Assembly (NCBI GenBank): GCA_034638255.1
Contig: JAWPGT010000011.1
Location: 186,001-250,000 of the forward strand
Direction: 5' to 3'
Origin: Coprinus comatus
Lineage: Eukaryota > Basidiomycota > Agaricomycetes > Agaricales > Agaricaceae
DNA length: 64,000 bases
Shown: positions 36,822 through 49,200 of the stretch, in pieces
Layout of the letters: each line of letters opens with the position of its first letter
Position numbering within the stretch: the first letter of the stretch is position 1
Translations under genes and position numbers: made by a program
Notes under the pieces: generated by a model
Seen by the model: only the letters and a program-made list of their open reading frames with translations
Databases searched by the model: none
What the model was told of the DNA's origin: nothing

Positions 36822-36885
36822 TGATGGAGAGAGAGAATGTTACTTTGTCACGGAGGGCGGGGATGGCGAGAAGGGAAGAATCGGG
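36822..36885 (-). repeat. right terminal inverted repeat of KDZ element, outer part
   Basis: Reverse complement of 24665-24726 (plus the duplicated TG). Identity stops after GAAGAATCGGG, where the sequence changes to ACCTTGG. Confidence 0.9.
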
Positions 36886-38720
36886 ACCTTGGTTTTGTGG
36901 ATAGTCACAGTTTGATACACTGCGTGGGTGACTCGATAATCTAACTGGATTATCGAGGACATACGTGAACTTTACTCTGAGACCCACGCTCACGAGTAAA
37001 GTAAAGCTTGGATAAATACTCGCTAGTACTTGGTAATCTGTGTGGATTACCAAGTCACTGGCACAGTGGATATGTATTTGCGGCGGGTACAAAGCGTGTG
37101 ACTAGGTATTTTCGACTTGACTTTCTGGAAGTTGGAAAAGTAGAGGATTCGGCTATTTTTAAACTCGTATCATTCCCTGAGAACAGGCTCGCAGCACCAC
37201 ACCTGTGCAGCGTGCTACACATTAGTATCCCCTTCTGATGGTAGGGGTTCACTTGCGTTCTCCTAAGTCGAAGTTGTTCTGTTTAGAACTTGAACACCTC
37301 GTGTAGTTGAACCTTATGAATATCTCAAGTACTAACCAAGTTTCACCGAATGATTGAATGGATCATACCATACGGACTATCCACTTCATCCTCTTATAAT
37401 TCCGCGGATAAAGATCATGAACGTTTGAACAGTCAAGCTTTACAAATATACCGTGAGAATGATCGTTCCTCTCAAAAAAACCTATTTTCTACTTTACTGA
37501 CACTTCTGTACCTATCAAGGTACCCACAGCTAATCCCTTCTCCAAAACCTCTTCGATTCGATCATCACTCAACAGCAAGTAAGTGTACATATTTTATCCG
37601 AAATCTCCACGAAATATTAATAGCATCCACTCAGGAGTCCACATACAGGTGTAAGAGTACACACAGTACGTATAAATAAACTTACTGACAAACGATAATA
37701 TATAATCCCATACATATGAATGTGGGAGAGAGACCGGGTCTCACTCCAACTTCTCATTGCCTCATGTCAGGGAACGGCTCATAAATATTGCATCGTGTCC
37801 CCATGAAGTTGTGTGAACAAAAGAAGGGGGGGAAGAAGGATGAAGGGTTACTAGGTAGGAATAGGGAAACAGTGCAAATTAAGTGGCTTTACTGTGTGTG
37901 CGTGTGTGTTAATTATATGTCGAAGGTCCTCGATGACTCAGGTTTTGTCATTTTGGTATCCAGGTACTACACATGTGCGAGTACCGTCGTTACAGGTCGA
38001 TAGTATGGTATCAGAAACTGTCAATGTCATAAGTAGATGCTGATATTGATATTGATACCGATATGCATGTATGGCATTGCGTTGATATAGGTCAGGAAAC
38101 CCCCCCAAGCAATTAAGTAGTTATTTTGAGGTTAATGTGAGTGGGAAGTTATTTTGAGTGTATACCCGTGCTTACTTGGGGTGTACCATGCTGCAACATC
38201 GTGATATTACACGATCGATACATGTGCCTTGATCGTCAGAATTAGAAAAAAGAAGTTCGAAAGTTCGAAGACTAAAGAAAGAAGAAGAGGAAGGGGATTA
38301 GGAACAACCGCTACCGGCTCCAGTGTATATCTGTCATAACCGCACCGTTATGAATTGTACAGTTAGCTAAGCCTTTCTTTTTTCATATGACGATGACGGC
38401 ACGAAGTTCTTCTTGAACTTCTGATTCTGATCAATGATAAGTGTTAAGAATCAGGATATGATTATCGGCGGAAAAGTGAAGAGTGATTAATCAGTTTATG
38501 ACGTCGTCGTAGTCTTAGTTTAGCACATTGTGCCTCAGTGTGGTCTTTTTTTATTCGCTGTTAATGCATGTTTTTTTTTATTTCGTTTAAATCTATCTAC
38601 TATTTATGTACTTAAGAGAGAAAAAGAAAAAGAAAAGAAAAATATGGATAATCAAATAGTCAAACCCAGATTTCATCATCATAAAGTAAATAAAACTTTC
38701 GTAAAAAGAAATTCGTCATA
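36886..38720. other. 1.8-kb intergenic region, no gene recognised
   Basis: Right flank of the KDZ element. Short open frames have no motif. Short dyads occur near 36935-36960 (GATAATCTAACTGGATTATC) and 37030-37055 (TTGGTAATCTGTGTGGATTA, followed by CCAA). A short TG run lies near 37895. Parts could be a decayed LTR, but no paired ends were found. Confidence 0.4.
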
Positions 38721-40990
38721 CTATGAAGGTCCAAAAAATTGTTTGAGATGCTGTCGTATCACCATATCTCTCACTTTTCAATAAAAAGTAAGTAAAGTAA
38801 GCAATAACGAAAATGAATTGACGTACCACTAGCAATAATGCCAGCTGTAGTTGTAGTATCCGTAACGGAAGTACAAAACGCATAAAACTTTCTAGGATTA
38901 GGCGAATGTTCCCTATGTATCGCACTAAACTTGCTTCTCATATCTGAAAAAGATCAAAAACACTCAAAAAGAAAGAAAATGAGAAAATTGAAAAATTGAA
39001 AACGTACATTTCGAAACAGTATCCAAATCATTATCCCTATCACCATAACTCTTAACATACCTACTTAACTTGATCCCACTTTTCAATTTCGCATCCAAAA
39101 TATCACACTTGTTCAAAAACAGCACCAAATCCACTTTCGCCAACAATTTGTTCGAACAAACTGCTTTCCATAACAAAACAGAATCTTCTAATCTGTTGAC
39201 TGTACGATCTTCTGATAATACTTGATCAAATCCTGATATTGGTGCTAGGAAGATTATAGCGTCGACTTTATAATTGTCAGTATATGCGTTTTATATTTGA
39301 TAATGAAACATACCATCATCGAAAAATGGAGCCCAGGTAGGACGTTGACTTCTACTTCCACCAACATCTACAATTCTCCATTCTGCGCCACTATCTCTAC
39401 CCGCTTGAATCTCCATTTCAAATTTATATTCCGCCACACCCACTGTCTTTAATCTTGCTTTCAAAACGTCATCTGGTAAATATATGCATAACATAAAAGT
39501 GAGATATATATATTGATTTATTACGACATGGAAAACGTACCGTCAGAAGGCATATATTTGACAGCAGTAACTCTTTGTAAATCATTCAAGAAAAACCCAG
39601 AACATTCTTCCAACCTTATTTTTCTTTTTTTCAAAACATCTCTAACACCCGCATCTTGCCAAAGTTGAATCATATCACCACACAACCCACTCAACGTTTC
39701 CTGAATTTCTTCCGTTCCCTCAGCATCTCCTATTCCTCCTCCTATTGTAGTCCCTTTCCCATTCGCATATGAACTAGCTGCGATAGTCGTTGACATCGTT
39801 CCAGTTCCACTACTGCTCATTTCCAAACCCAACGCACTCCCACTACTAGCACTAGCACTTCCATTCGATTGATCATGCCCATTCTCACCAACCCCGATAA
39901 AACTAGGATAACTCACACGAGCTCTAGAAAGTGCACCTCTCCAACCCGTCGTAGGTCTAACAAAAACCTCACCACCAACATAATACCCATTTGTATTACT
40001 AACCGATCCATTTCCATAACCACCTGAATTCGAAGCATACACTATAGGTCCACCATTGGGACCAGCAATACCAATATTGCCATTTCCCAAATGTGTAGGT
40101 TCATCTTCATTCGGAGGGACTAGTTTTGATATGAGAACTAGTTCTAGATGTTTGATTGGTGCGGTTAGTCTTAGTTTGAGAGCTTCGATGTGAGTTGGAT
40201 GGTGGGAATAATAGTTATGATTCGTATGATTGCTTGGATTGTGATTGTGACTATGATTGTGATGATGATGGTTGTTGTTGTGGTTGTAGTTTTGGTTTTG
40301 GTTTTGGTTGTGATGGTTATGGTAGGATTGCGAAGGAACATGTTGATGTTGTTGAGATGGAGAATAGAGATGAAGGTCGATGTCTGAACCTTCTCCTCCA
40401 TCTGAATCTATTCCTCTACCATCTCCTCCTCCTCCTCTACCATCGCTAGCATCCCTACGACCACGGACACGGGGAGATAACCCTTGGCCCTGAGCCAAGC
40501 TTTTTCCTTTGGACCTAGGTGAGGAAAGCGGAGACGTTGGAGGAGATGCACTGTTTTGCCCGATAGGCGGTGAAGAAAGTGCATCAAGAATTGTTCGTAT
40601 TGATTTCACAATGTTAAGTTGGATTACTGCTCTCCACAGAATTCTTTCTTCACGGAACGCAGTTGGAGTATAAAGGCGTTGAAATTGTCGCAGTGTCGTT
40701 GATTTACCTATATAACAAAAAAAAGATCAGAAAACGCAAAGAGGAAATACAAAAAGGGGAGGGGCTACATAACAGTAAGAAGACATACCACTTTCAGATT
40801 GACCCAATAACAATAACCTAACAATCCTTTTCTTCCTCCTAGCATATCTCTCCGCTTTTATACTAGCATCAATGGTTGCACTAACTTGTCTAGCTTCTTC
40901 TTCCCTTGCTAATCTTATTCCTCTCTCTTCAATTGTTTCATCAGGTGGTGGTCGTAGTAAATCATCGAATGGGTCTATGGCTACTGGCAT
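38721..40990 (-). CDS. divergent G-protein alpha subunit with long disordered insert
   Basis: Heterotrimeric G-alpha, a membrane-side GTPase switch. Start ATG 40990 (MPVAIDPFDD). The P-loop spans an intron (LLLLGQSESG|KSTTLRQF). A His/Asn/Gly/Ser-rich insert of ~200 residues (HNHNQNQNQNYNHN and similar) follows in the helical domain. The Arg finger segment is KARLKTVGVAEYKFE. Switch II is VDVGGSRSQRPTW, NKxD is LFLNKCDIL and the TCAT-like loop is FCTSVTDT. The last intron removes GTACGT...AAAAG, so the end reads SVRDMVIRQHLKQFFGPS, an alpha-5 helix of normal length. The usual catalytic Gln of GGQ is Ser. Such expanded, divergent G-alphas are common in Agaricomycetes. GTP hydrolysis may be slow; this is inferred. 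Confidence 0.9.
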
Positions 40991-41989
40991 TTGTTTCTGG
41001 GCCTTCAGGTTTCGTTTCGGGTATTGGAAGTTATGAGTTTTCCGGGGTATAGCGTAGGATAACGATTTTGTTGTCAAGGATAAAATGTATCGAAATCAAA
41101 TCCGTATCTCGTTCCAAGTTACAAAAACAAAACAAAACAAAATCGTATAACGGGATTCAGATACCTATAAATCAAACAACCAAGAATAGGGGGGAGATTT
41201 CCTGAAATGACGAGATAGGATGAACTAAGAGAGAGAGAAGTGAGAGGGGAGGAGATGAGGTGAGAAGTGGCAAAGTGTGGGTAATTTCAGTTTAACGAAC
41301 CGTTTTTGGCGGTTTAAGCGCTTAACCACCAAACACACACATAAAACCACGTGTTCCCCCCCATCCCACTTCTCTCCACCCAAACGGGGGGGGCCAAGCC
41401 AAAATCCATTGGCCTTTTCAGGGCACCAAAACCCATTTGGGGTTAAGTCTTTTTTTTCTTCTTCTCAACCAATCATTATTCGTGTGCCTCTGTGCCTCAA
41501 TCTTTATGTGTTTTCCCCTTTTTAGTTTTATCCCCCCCCCTTTTCTTTTCTGTGGATTTTGACTTCCCACATGTAGGAACCATCATTACAATCAAACTTT
41601 ACAATTTATTTATTATTCTTACATCCGTGCTACAGTATATACTTATGTCATCTGTGGGTAGTGAGCTATGTCAGCTATGTCCCCCAAAACACAACATTCC
41701 ATCTTATTTTATTCTTGATCTGATAGATACGATCGCTCCGATATATATCGAGACGACAATCATCATAAATCTGATAATCAAAAAATCTGATCTCTCTTCC
41801 AGAATCTCAAATCTAGAACCTTGTTTATCCATACATGTAACCATAAACCATTCACATTCACATTTAATTTTCATAGTATATATATATATATTTATATTGT
41901 TAAACTTAAAACAACCACGGCCCAACTAGTAAACTCGTTAATAAATACTGCCATTTTACCCGACGGGCCGGAAGGAAAAAAGAAAGGAA
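40991..41989. other. intergenic, no gene recognised
   Basis: About 1 kb with the G-alpha promoter and the aspartokinase 3' end. It has homopolymer runs (C9 near 41532, G7 near 41386) and AT runs. No gene or RNA was recognised. Confidence 0.4.
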
Positions 41990-44250
41990 TTAAAATAAAT
42001 GTGTATACTCACCACGACCAAGGTGGCCCTCTGGTTTGATAAGTAAACAACTGGTATGAATGAGATTTAGAGCTTTAATACTATCTCTTGCATCAATAAC
42101 ACAAGAAATATTAATTTCCGAAGCTCCTTGTGATATCATTTCGATATTCACGTTTCCTTGAGCTAGAGTTGTGAACATTTTTCCAGCTATTCCTACCATG
42201 TTCCTCATATGTTTTCCTACGAGTGATAGGATTGCCATTTCTTTGTGAATTGAAACCTAATTAATGAAAGATTAGTAGTAATAAATGAGAATTGAGAGAA
42301 GGGGCTTACAGAACCACTTTTCCTCAACTCTTTAACCAACCTATCCAACAACTTCTTCGCCAAACCATCTTCAATAGCCATACTAACATGAACTTCACTA
42401 GTAGTAATTAAATCCACAACAACTCCAAACCTATCCAACGTTGAAAAAATTCCAGCCAAAAAACCATGCGAAACACTCTTCCTATTCGAATGAACATTCA
42501 AAACCACAATATTCTCTTTAATAGTAACCGCAGTTGGTAACCTTTTCCTATTCCTATTTTCATAATCCGATGTAGCCGTAGCTGGAATGGAAGTCGTGGA
42601 CGAAGATCGTGTGAGAGAAGATAATGTAGATATGGATAATGAGGAAAGTGAAGGAATGGGTTCAGGAATAACCAAAGGATTCGAACCATTTTGTTCATGT
42701 TGTAATTGAGGTGTATCCACATCAGGATCCGGGAAAATAACTGTTCCACCACCGGTAGGATTTTCAACATTTTTTATTCTGATAGGAATTTTCTTCCTAA
42801 TAACTTGTTCCATAACGAATGGATGAACAACTTCACTTCCATAATACGTCAATTCAGCAGCTTCGTCGGGAGAGATTATAGGAATGAGACGTGCGGTTGA
42901 TACTTTTCGAGGATCGGCGGTGAAGATTCCATCTACTTCTTTCCAGATTTGAAGTTCCGATGCGGAAAGTCCTACGGAAAGAAGTGCGGCACATAAATCG
43001 GTGTATCCTCGCCCGACTTGACGTAGTAAAGATCCCGGGACCGGCCCGAAGAAACCTATTTTGCGTTTTAGATAGTTTTATTTTCCAAAGATGGTACAAA
43101 TGGTGGGGAGTGGTTTTAGTGTGGGGAAATAGGGTTTATTAAAAAAGAAAGGCGTACCGGTTACTACAGGGACTCGATTTTCACATTCTTTAATACGTTC
43201 ACCGAGAGCGACGGTGAGCCGATCATAGAAATCTTGTCAAGAGTTTTTTCAAGTGTACCGTCTGCATCATCTGAGGCGGGTACGACATCTTCTAAAGAAA
43301 CATACTCCGCGTCAATTTCCTAATTATGCCATAGTTATAATAAAGTGATCAGCATTAATTCTCAGTGGATTGAAATAATAAAGGCTCACTCTGTCACGCA
43401 GAATGGCAGTTACAAGTTTACATGCCAGCCTTTCACCAAGACCAACAATAGTATCCCTCGACCGCGGTGAAATTTCATCAACAACTTTCAATGCAAACAA
43501 AAAGCTAATGAGCCATTCACAATCCCTATTAATTTCCGCTTCCAACTCTTCCAAAATTTCCCGATTAAGAACAGTAGCCCTAGCAGCTGATATATGTTCT
43601 TGACGGAGGACATCCACGGTATGGACAAAATCGGGTTCGTGTCTTTCCAGTGTTGATCCTGAAGCCAATGTAGAAGTGGGAGTAATCGGTGTCAAAGAAA
43701 ACCCATTGATCAATGAAGGTTTTGGTGATGATGAAGGACTCGTAACAGGTGAGTCACTACCATTCGTCCCACTCATACCGTAAACACCAAATAAACCCCT
43801 AGTAACAGGTGTAATTGCCCCTGTACCCGGAGTTTTTGCTCCACCACCTCCTCTTTTACTACTTGTGGTTTCCCTGCGAGCCAAGGCTTCTGAACTCGCT
43901 CGTAGCAACAGATTTGTGGTTCCAAGAGCTTTTGTAGAACCTGATCTAGCCGAACAGACTATAGCGACTTTATGACCATTTTCGATATACGTAGGAACGA
44001 TATTGGAAGCGATTTGTAGAGCAAATTTTCCAACACTTGTACCGCCGTATTTCTGAACTATCCAAGATGAATTTGGTGAAGATGGATTTTGATGCATGTT
44101 TGGAGGAGTACGGGGAGAACCCTGAGTTGAAGTTGATGATGAAGAAGACGAAGTTGTTAATGAAGATGGAGATAAGGATGGCGATGGCGATGGCGATGAT
44201 AAAGGTGGTGGTGAAGAAGGAGAAGGCGAATACGGCGAAGAAGATGACAT
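41990..44250 (-). CDS. HOM3: aspartokinase
   Basis: Phosphorylates aspartate, the first step to threonine, methionine and homoserine in fungi. Start ATG 44250 leads into a Ser/Pro-rich tail, then WIVQKYGGTSVGKFALQ (kinase signature). A Ser/Gly-rich insert separates RSGSTKALGTTNLLLRAS from HTVDVLRQEH. Later exons give ISPRSRDTIVGLGERLACKL, DAEYVSLEDVVPASDDAD, FYDRLTVALGERIKE, FFGPVPGSLLRQVGRGYTD and WKEVDGIFTADPRKV. Tandem ACT domains follow: IKENIVVLNVHSNRKSVSHG and LSLVGKHMRNMVGIAGKMF. The ACT domains allow feedback by threonine. Between VPASDDAD and FYDRL the frame is kept only if 26 bases (43233-43258) are removed. The last codons (GHLGRGEYTHLF) may instead end in a splice donor, so the stop at 41990 is tentative. 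Confidence 0.92.
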
Positions 44251-44385
44251 TTATATTCTGAACCGGGTTTTAATTATGCGATTATGACTCTATTAATTTA
44301 TTTAATCTAGCCACGTGATTCAGTGTCACTTGTCACAGATCAGAAAGTGAGAGCGTACGCGTCATTGCTAATCTCAACACACACA
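44251..44385. promoter_or_regulatory. 135-bp bidirectional promoter (aspartokinase / Rpt6)
   Basis: The two ATGs face away from each other 135 bp apart. The gap contains ATGACTCT at 44284-44291, which matches the Gcn4/CPC1 core TGACTC, and a CACGTG E-box at 44312-44317. Gcn4-type control is known for aspartokinase in fungi; its effect on Rpt6 here is inferred. Confidence 0.65.
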
Positions 44386-45912
44386 ATGACTGCAGTGGCA
44401 AGACCGACGATTGCACCCACCACTGGCGTAAAACAATATTACCAGGCAAAGATAGAGGCTGCAGAGCTTCTTATTAACCAGAAGACTCAGAATTTGAGAC
44501 GTCTCGAGGCCCAGAGGAATGCATTGAATGCTCGTGGTATGTCTTCTGGTGCTAAGTACTTTGTATCACTTGTTGAAAGGTGTCTAGTTAGGCTTTTGAG
44601 GGAAGAGCTTCAGCTACTTCAAGAACCCGGCAGCTATGTCGGTGAAGTTATAAAAGTAATGGGCAAGAACAAAGTCTTGGTCAAGGTCCAACCTGAAGGC
44701 AAATATAGTTCGTCTCCCCCCCTTTTCTAATTCAATATATTACATCTCATCCACTTTAAATAGTCGTCGACATAGACCAAGATGTAGACCAAACTCAACT
44801 CAAACCAACACTCCGCGTTGCACTCCGTTCCGATTCCTACACAATCCATAAAATCCTCCCTAACAAAGTCGATCCCCTTGTCTCTCTAATGATGGTTGAA
44901 AAAGTACCTGATTCAACATATGAAATGGTTGGAGGTCTTGATAAACAAATTAAAGAAATTAAAGAAGTCATCGAATTACCCGTTAAACATCCAGAACTTT
45001 TCGAAGCTCTAGGTATTGCTCAACCTAAAGGTGTTCTTCTATATGGCCCTCCAGGTACAGGAAAGACACTACTTGCTCGAGCAGTAGCCCATCATACCGA
45101 TTGTAAATTCATTAGGGTTAGCGGAAGTGAATTGGTACAAAAGTATATCGGAGAGGGAAGTAGAATGGTTAGAGAGTTGTTCGTTATGGCTAGGGAACAT
45201 GCTCCTAGTATCATTTTCATGGATGAAATTGATTCTATCGGTAGTTCAAGAGGTGAAAGTGGTAGTGGCGGTGGTGATTCGGAAGTACAAAGAACGATGT
45301 TGGAACTTTTGAATCAGTTGGATGGATTTGAGCCTACGAAGAATATTAAGGTTATTATGGCTACGAATCGAATTGGTATGTTTTTCTCTACTTTTACAAT
45401 TTTTTGCTTTGATATTGATTGTTGTGTTTAGATATTTTGGATTCGGCGTTATTGAGACCAGGTCGTATCGACAGAAAAATCGAATTCCCCCCTCCAGGTC
45501 CTGAAGCTCGTGTTTCAATTTTACGAATCCACTCTCGCAAAGTATGTTTCCCTCTCCGTCACATAATCGATCAATCGAATTTAAAAAAAATGTAGATGTC
45601 ACTACAAAGAGGAATTAACCTTCGTGCATTGGCTGAGAAAATGGGACAATGTTCAGGTGCTGAAGTTCGTGGTATATGCACAGAGGCTGGTATGTATGCT
45701 CTTAGAGAGAGAAGACAACATGTTACACAGGAGGATTTCGAGTTTGCTGTTGCTAAGGTGGGTGTTCCCTTTTTCCTTGTTCCTGTCTTTTTCTATTATT
45801 TTTATTTCTATTTTTATTTTTGGAAATACTGATTTTTATTCTATTTATTCATATATAGGTGCTCAAGAAGAACCAAGAAGGAAATACCAGTGTTAACAAA
45901 TTGTTTTCGTAG
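44386..45912 (+). CDS. RPT6: 26S proteasome regulatory ATPase subunit 8 (Rpt6/PSMC5)
   Basis: AAA ATPase of the proteasome base that unfolds substrates. Start ATG 44386 ([11 protein letters not shown]). A coiled-coil segment ([17 protein letters not shown]) is followed by [20 protein letters not shown] (OB region), then the AAA domain: [19 protein letters not shown], Walker A GPPGTGKT, Walker [29 protein letters not shown], and a C-terminal [12 protein letters not shown]. Introns lie at 44537-44587 and about 44706-44765, 45375-45431, 45543-45596 and 45757-45858. The first intron is 51 bp and has no stop, so unspliced RNA would add 17 residues. Intact and highly conserved; a housekeeping gene. 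Confidence 0.96.
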
Positions 45913-46210
45913 ATTTTCTTTTTTTCTTCTTTTGCTCTTTGTCATTGGTTTTTTTCCCTCATATTTCTCTTCAATTTTGTTTTGCATTTATGTATTCTTA
46001 TTCCCGCGTGGGAGATCAAGGAAGCTGCAAGAGAGTTCGTACTACATATAGACTTTTCGCAGCGTTTTGATGATTGTTGGGAGTATGTTAATCGATAAGG
46101 GATATTCTTATCGATGAACATTCGCGCTTGTAGCACGTAACGTTATCGAACAAAACTGCTAAACTTGCGCATAGACGCCCCTCATCGTTTGGCACACGTT
46201 CCCATCATCC

Positions 46211-49200
46211 ATGAGACCACGCAAGCCCGTTGTACACGGTTGTCCTAGTCTCCTGGGCACTGGTTCTTGTAACAACAGGAACTGTACCTATGGGCACGAC
46301 ATTTACCCCTGCGATATTTGCGTGTCCGTTTCTTATTCTCTGGCAGCTTACAATGCCCACATGAAATCCAAAACTCACTGCAAGAGAGCCGATCGGGCAG
46401 AATCTCTAAAAGGACGTCCAATTAGTCTGCTATACTGTTCTCCGTGTAACGTGTATATCACGACTGGATTACTTTCTGACCATGAAAAATCCAAGAAACA
46501 TAAAGCGAATTCAAACGCCCTTGGTGTTCCACTTGAAATCGATTTAGACGCGGAGATTCCGCTGGAAGTCATGGCCCAATACACTTTTTGTTCCTCGTGC
46601 CAAGACTATTACAGAAATGATCGTTGGAGAATACACATTAAATCGCGTCGGCATACACGAGGGCAGAATTATACCGCATTTAAAGTTCTTCAGGAGGAGG
46701 CAGAAAAGGATAAAAATGATGTTGCTATCGGAGGTGATCTAGACTTTGGGATCTTGGATCCGGGAGTAGCAAAGGATGGGATGATGAAAATATTACGCAT
46801 TGCTTCGACTACCCCGTTGGCTAGAGTTAGCCTCGTAGCAATCGAGAAACGCTCGGAGAGAAATTTGCACAGATCAGGACTCGTAACTCCGTGAGTCCAG
46901 ACATACATCTACCAAATACTAATACCTAATTTTCTATAGATTTACATTTTCCATTGAGGGTGCTGCTAACAGGAAACTATCTACAACCAATGATATCAAA
47001 ATAAAAGTCTGGTTCAAAGGTGACTTTATTGGTCGATACCAGGATCACATTGAAGTTGTTTTCGAGGACGCGATCTTGCAGAAGCAATTCATTATCACTA
47101 GAATGGCTCAGGGTGTTGTTGGCGATCCATCATTGCATCAACAATTTCGACCAAGAAAACCCTACGTCCCTCGTGTTCGGCTCCCTAGGGAACCTGAGAC
47201 GAGAGTCGTAGAGGGTATTCAACCACCTTCGTTTAATGCAATTCCTTACGTTGATAGGTTGGAAAAGGCCGAAATACCAAAATATCTTGTTTCGGCTCTT
47301 ACGACTTCGTCCAGTGCATCTAGTGAGAATGTACGAAATATTGAACAGGCGTTTTTACCAAGGAATCTTGATGGGGAATCTCTTGGACAGAGATTGAAGG
47401 TTATCCTGTGGATTGAAGAGTTTAAAATGGAGTGAGCACCTCGATAAGTCTTTGATCACTCTGATCGATTGATTTCTTGTTTTTCTCAGGCAGGATTTGG
47501 AGAGGTATGATATGGCAGATACAAAGTTGGCAATGAATAGGCCTTATTATCAGTATGTAATAAAGTTATATGTGATTTACCACCTCGGTTGACTTTCCGA
47601 TAGTCTAGAAGTACCGGGATTAGCGGAGAAGAGACCAAGTGTTCTTGTGGGTAAGTAACAATATCAATTTTTACTGACATGAACATTTGCCGCATGTATT
47701 GATTAAACTATAGGTGACCAAATTCTTGTGAGGGAGACGAACAGCCAACAGGGACACTGGTTTTCGGGACATGTTCACTTTGTTCATCAATACGAAGTAG
47801 GCTTACGTTTCCATTCCTCATTCAGATGGAACAAGGCACAGAGTTATCACATCCGATTCAAGCTCAATCGGATTCCTCTCCAGCGACAACACAAAGCTCT
47901 TAATACTGCCTTTACGCAAACGAGAATCTTATTTCCTGATTCGTCTCATTTGCCACTGGTACCTATCCCCAAACCGAATCTCGTATTATACAACACACTA
48001 CTATCAACTAACCATGCACAACAACAAGCTGTTATGTCCGTTCTTGAAGCAGTACCAGGTTCCCTCCCGTTCGTTATCTTTGGACCGTAAGTTGTGAACA
48101 AGAATTCTTAGTAATGTCCCGAACTAAGGTATCAATGACAGCCCTGGGACTGGAAAGACTATAACCATAGTCGAGGCAATAAAACAACTTGTAAAGAAGA
48201 ATCAGAACATCAAGATTCTGGCATGCGCTCCTTCAAATTCTGCAGCCGATTTAATTGCACTTCGACTTCGGGATATGTTGAACAAAGACGAGATGTTCCG
48301 TATGTATGCCCCATCTCGTAACAGAAATCAAGTTCCCAACGACCTTGATCCATACATCTATTATCGAGACAATGGCGTCTCTCGTCCTTGCTTTTCAGTT
48401 CCTCCAATGGCTGTCATGAAACAATACAGAGTAATTGTGACAACATGTATTTCGGCATCCATCGTTTCAGGAATTGGAATGCCTCGTGGACATTTCAGTC
48501 ATATCTTTATAGATGAGGCTGGTCAAGCCACAGAGCCGGAGGTGTTGCTATCAATCAAGATGATGGCAGATCCTGCTACCAATGTCGTTTTGTCTGGTGA
48601 TCCGAAACAATTAGGTCCAATTATTAGGTCGGGGCTTGCGAGTAGGTTAGGATTGGAGGTTAGTTACTTGGAGAGGTTGATGGAACGACCTCCTTATGAA
48701 CTTGCAGTCGGGTATGGGAAAAGGTGAGAGTGAACCTTGTCCTCAATGAAATGAGCCACTGAAACCTGTTTGTTAAGTATTGTCAAACTCGTGAAGAATT
48801 TTAGATCCCACGACGCTATCCTCAGGTTCCCAAATGAAAGATTCTATGATGGAGATCTTCGGGCGTGTGGATTCACAAAGAATATCAATGCTTACCTCGG
48901 CTCATCATATTTACCAAAAAGGACCTTCCCTATTGTTTTTCATGCTGTGTATGGAAAAGACGATAGAGAGTCCACTTCGCCATCATTCTTCAACGTTGAC
49001 GAGATTACTCAGGTCAGGCTATACATTGAGCGGTTGAAAGCGGATCGGATATACAACACCAGTACATTTTTCATTACCTATATTAGTTGTGTTTTACTAA
49101 TGGTACTGTGATAAGGGGACGAGGACATTGGAGTCATTACGCCATATCATGCTCAATGCCAAAAGATTTGTAAAGTATTGCGAGGTAGAGCTGATGAGGT

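Larger units (their letters stand above)
24665..36885. mobile_element. KDZ (Kyakuja-Dileera-Zisupton) DNA transposon, with nested insertion
   Basis: Bounded by near-perfect inverted repeats of ~394 bp: 24665-25058 on the left; on the right the same sequence is split into 34492-34823 and 36822-36885 by a 2.0-kb insertion. Inside are a KDZ transposase gene (plus), two further genes transcribed divergently from 27.2-27.5 kb, and about 1.5 kb of tandem repeats. Without the insertion the element would be ~10.2 kb. Near identity of the repeats suggests recent activity. No matching target duplication was found: the 8 bases outside are TCATCATA (left) and ACCTTGGT (right). The outer limits are therefore the limits of repeat matching, not proven ends. 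Confidence 0.88.

Noticed and set aside
36886..37700. Possible solo LTR right of the KDZ element (TGTGGATAGTCAC start, TATA-like text)
   Set aside because: No second copy, no matching CA end and no target duplication could be identified.
40171..40449. Plus-strand and alternative minus frames over the G-alpha insert (Val/Met-rich or Thr/Ile-rich)
   Set aside because: They are shadows of the His/Asn codon repeats of the G-alpha insert, with no splice context or motifs.
44323..44385. Upstream extension of Rpt6 (in-frame open text before 44386)
   Set aside because: It starts from a non-ATG codon and would overlap the short promoter; family members start at the MTA..-like position.
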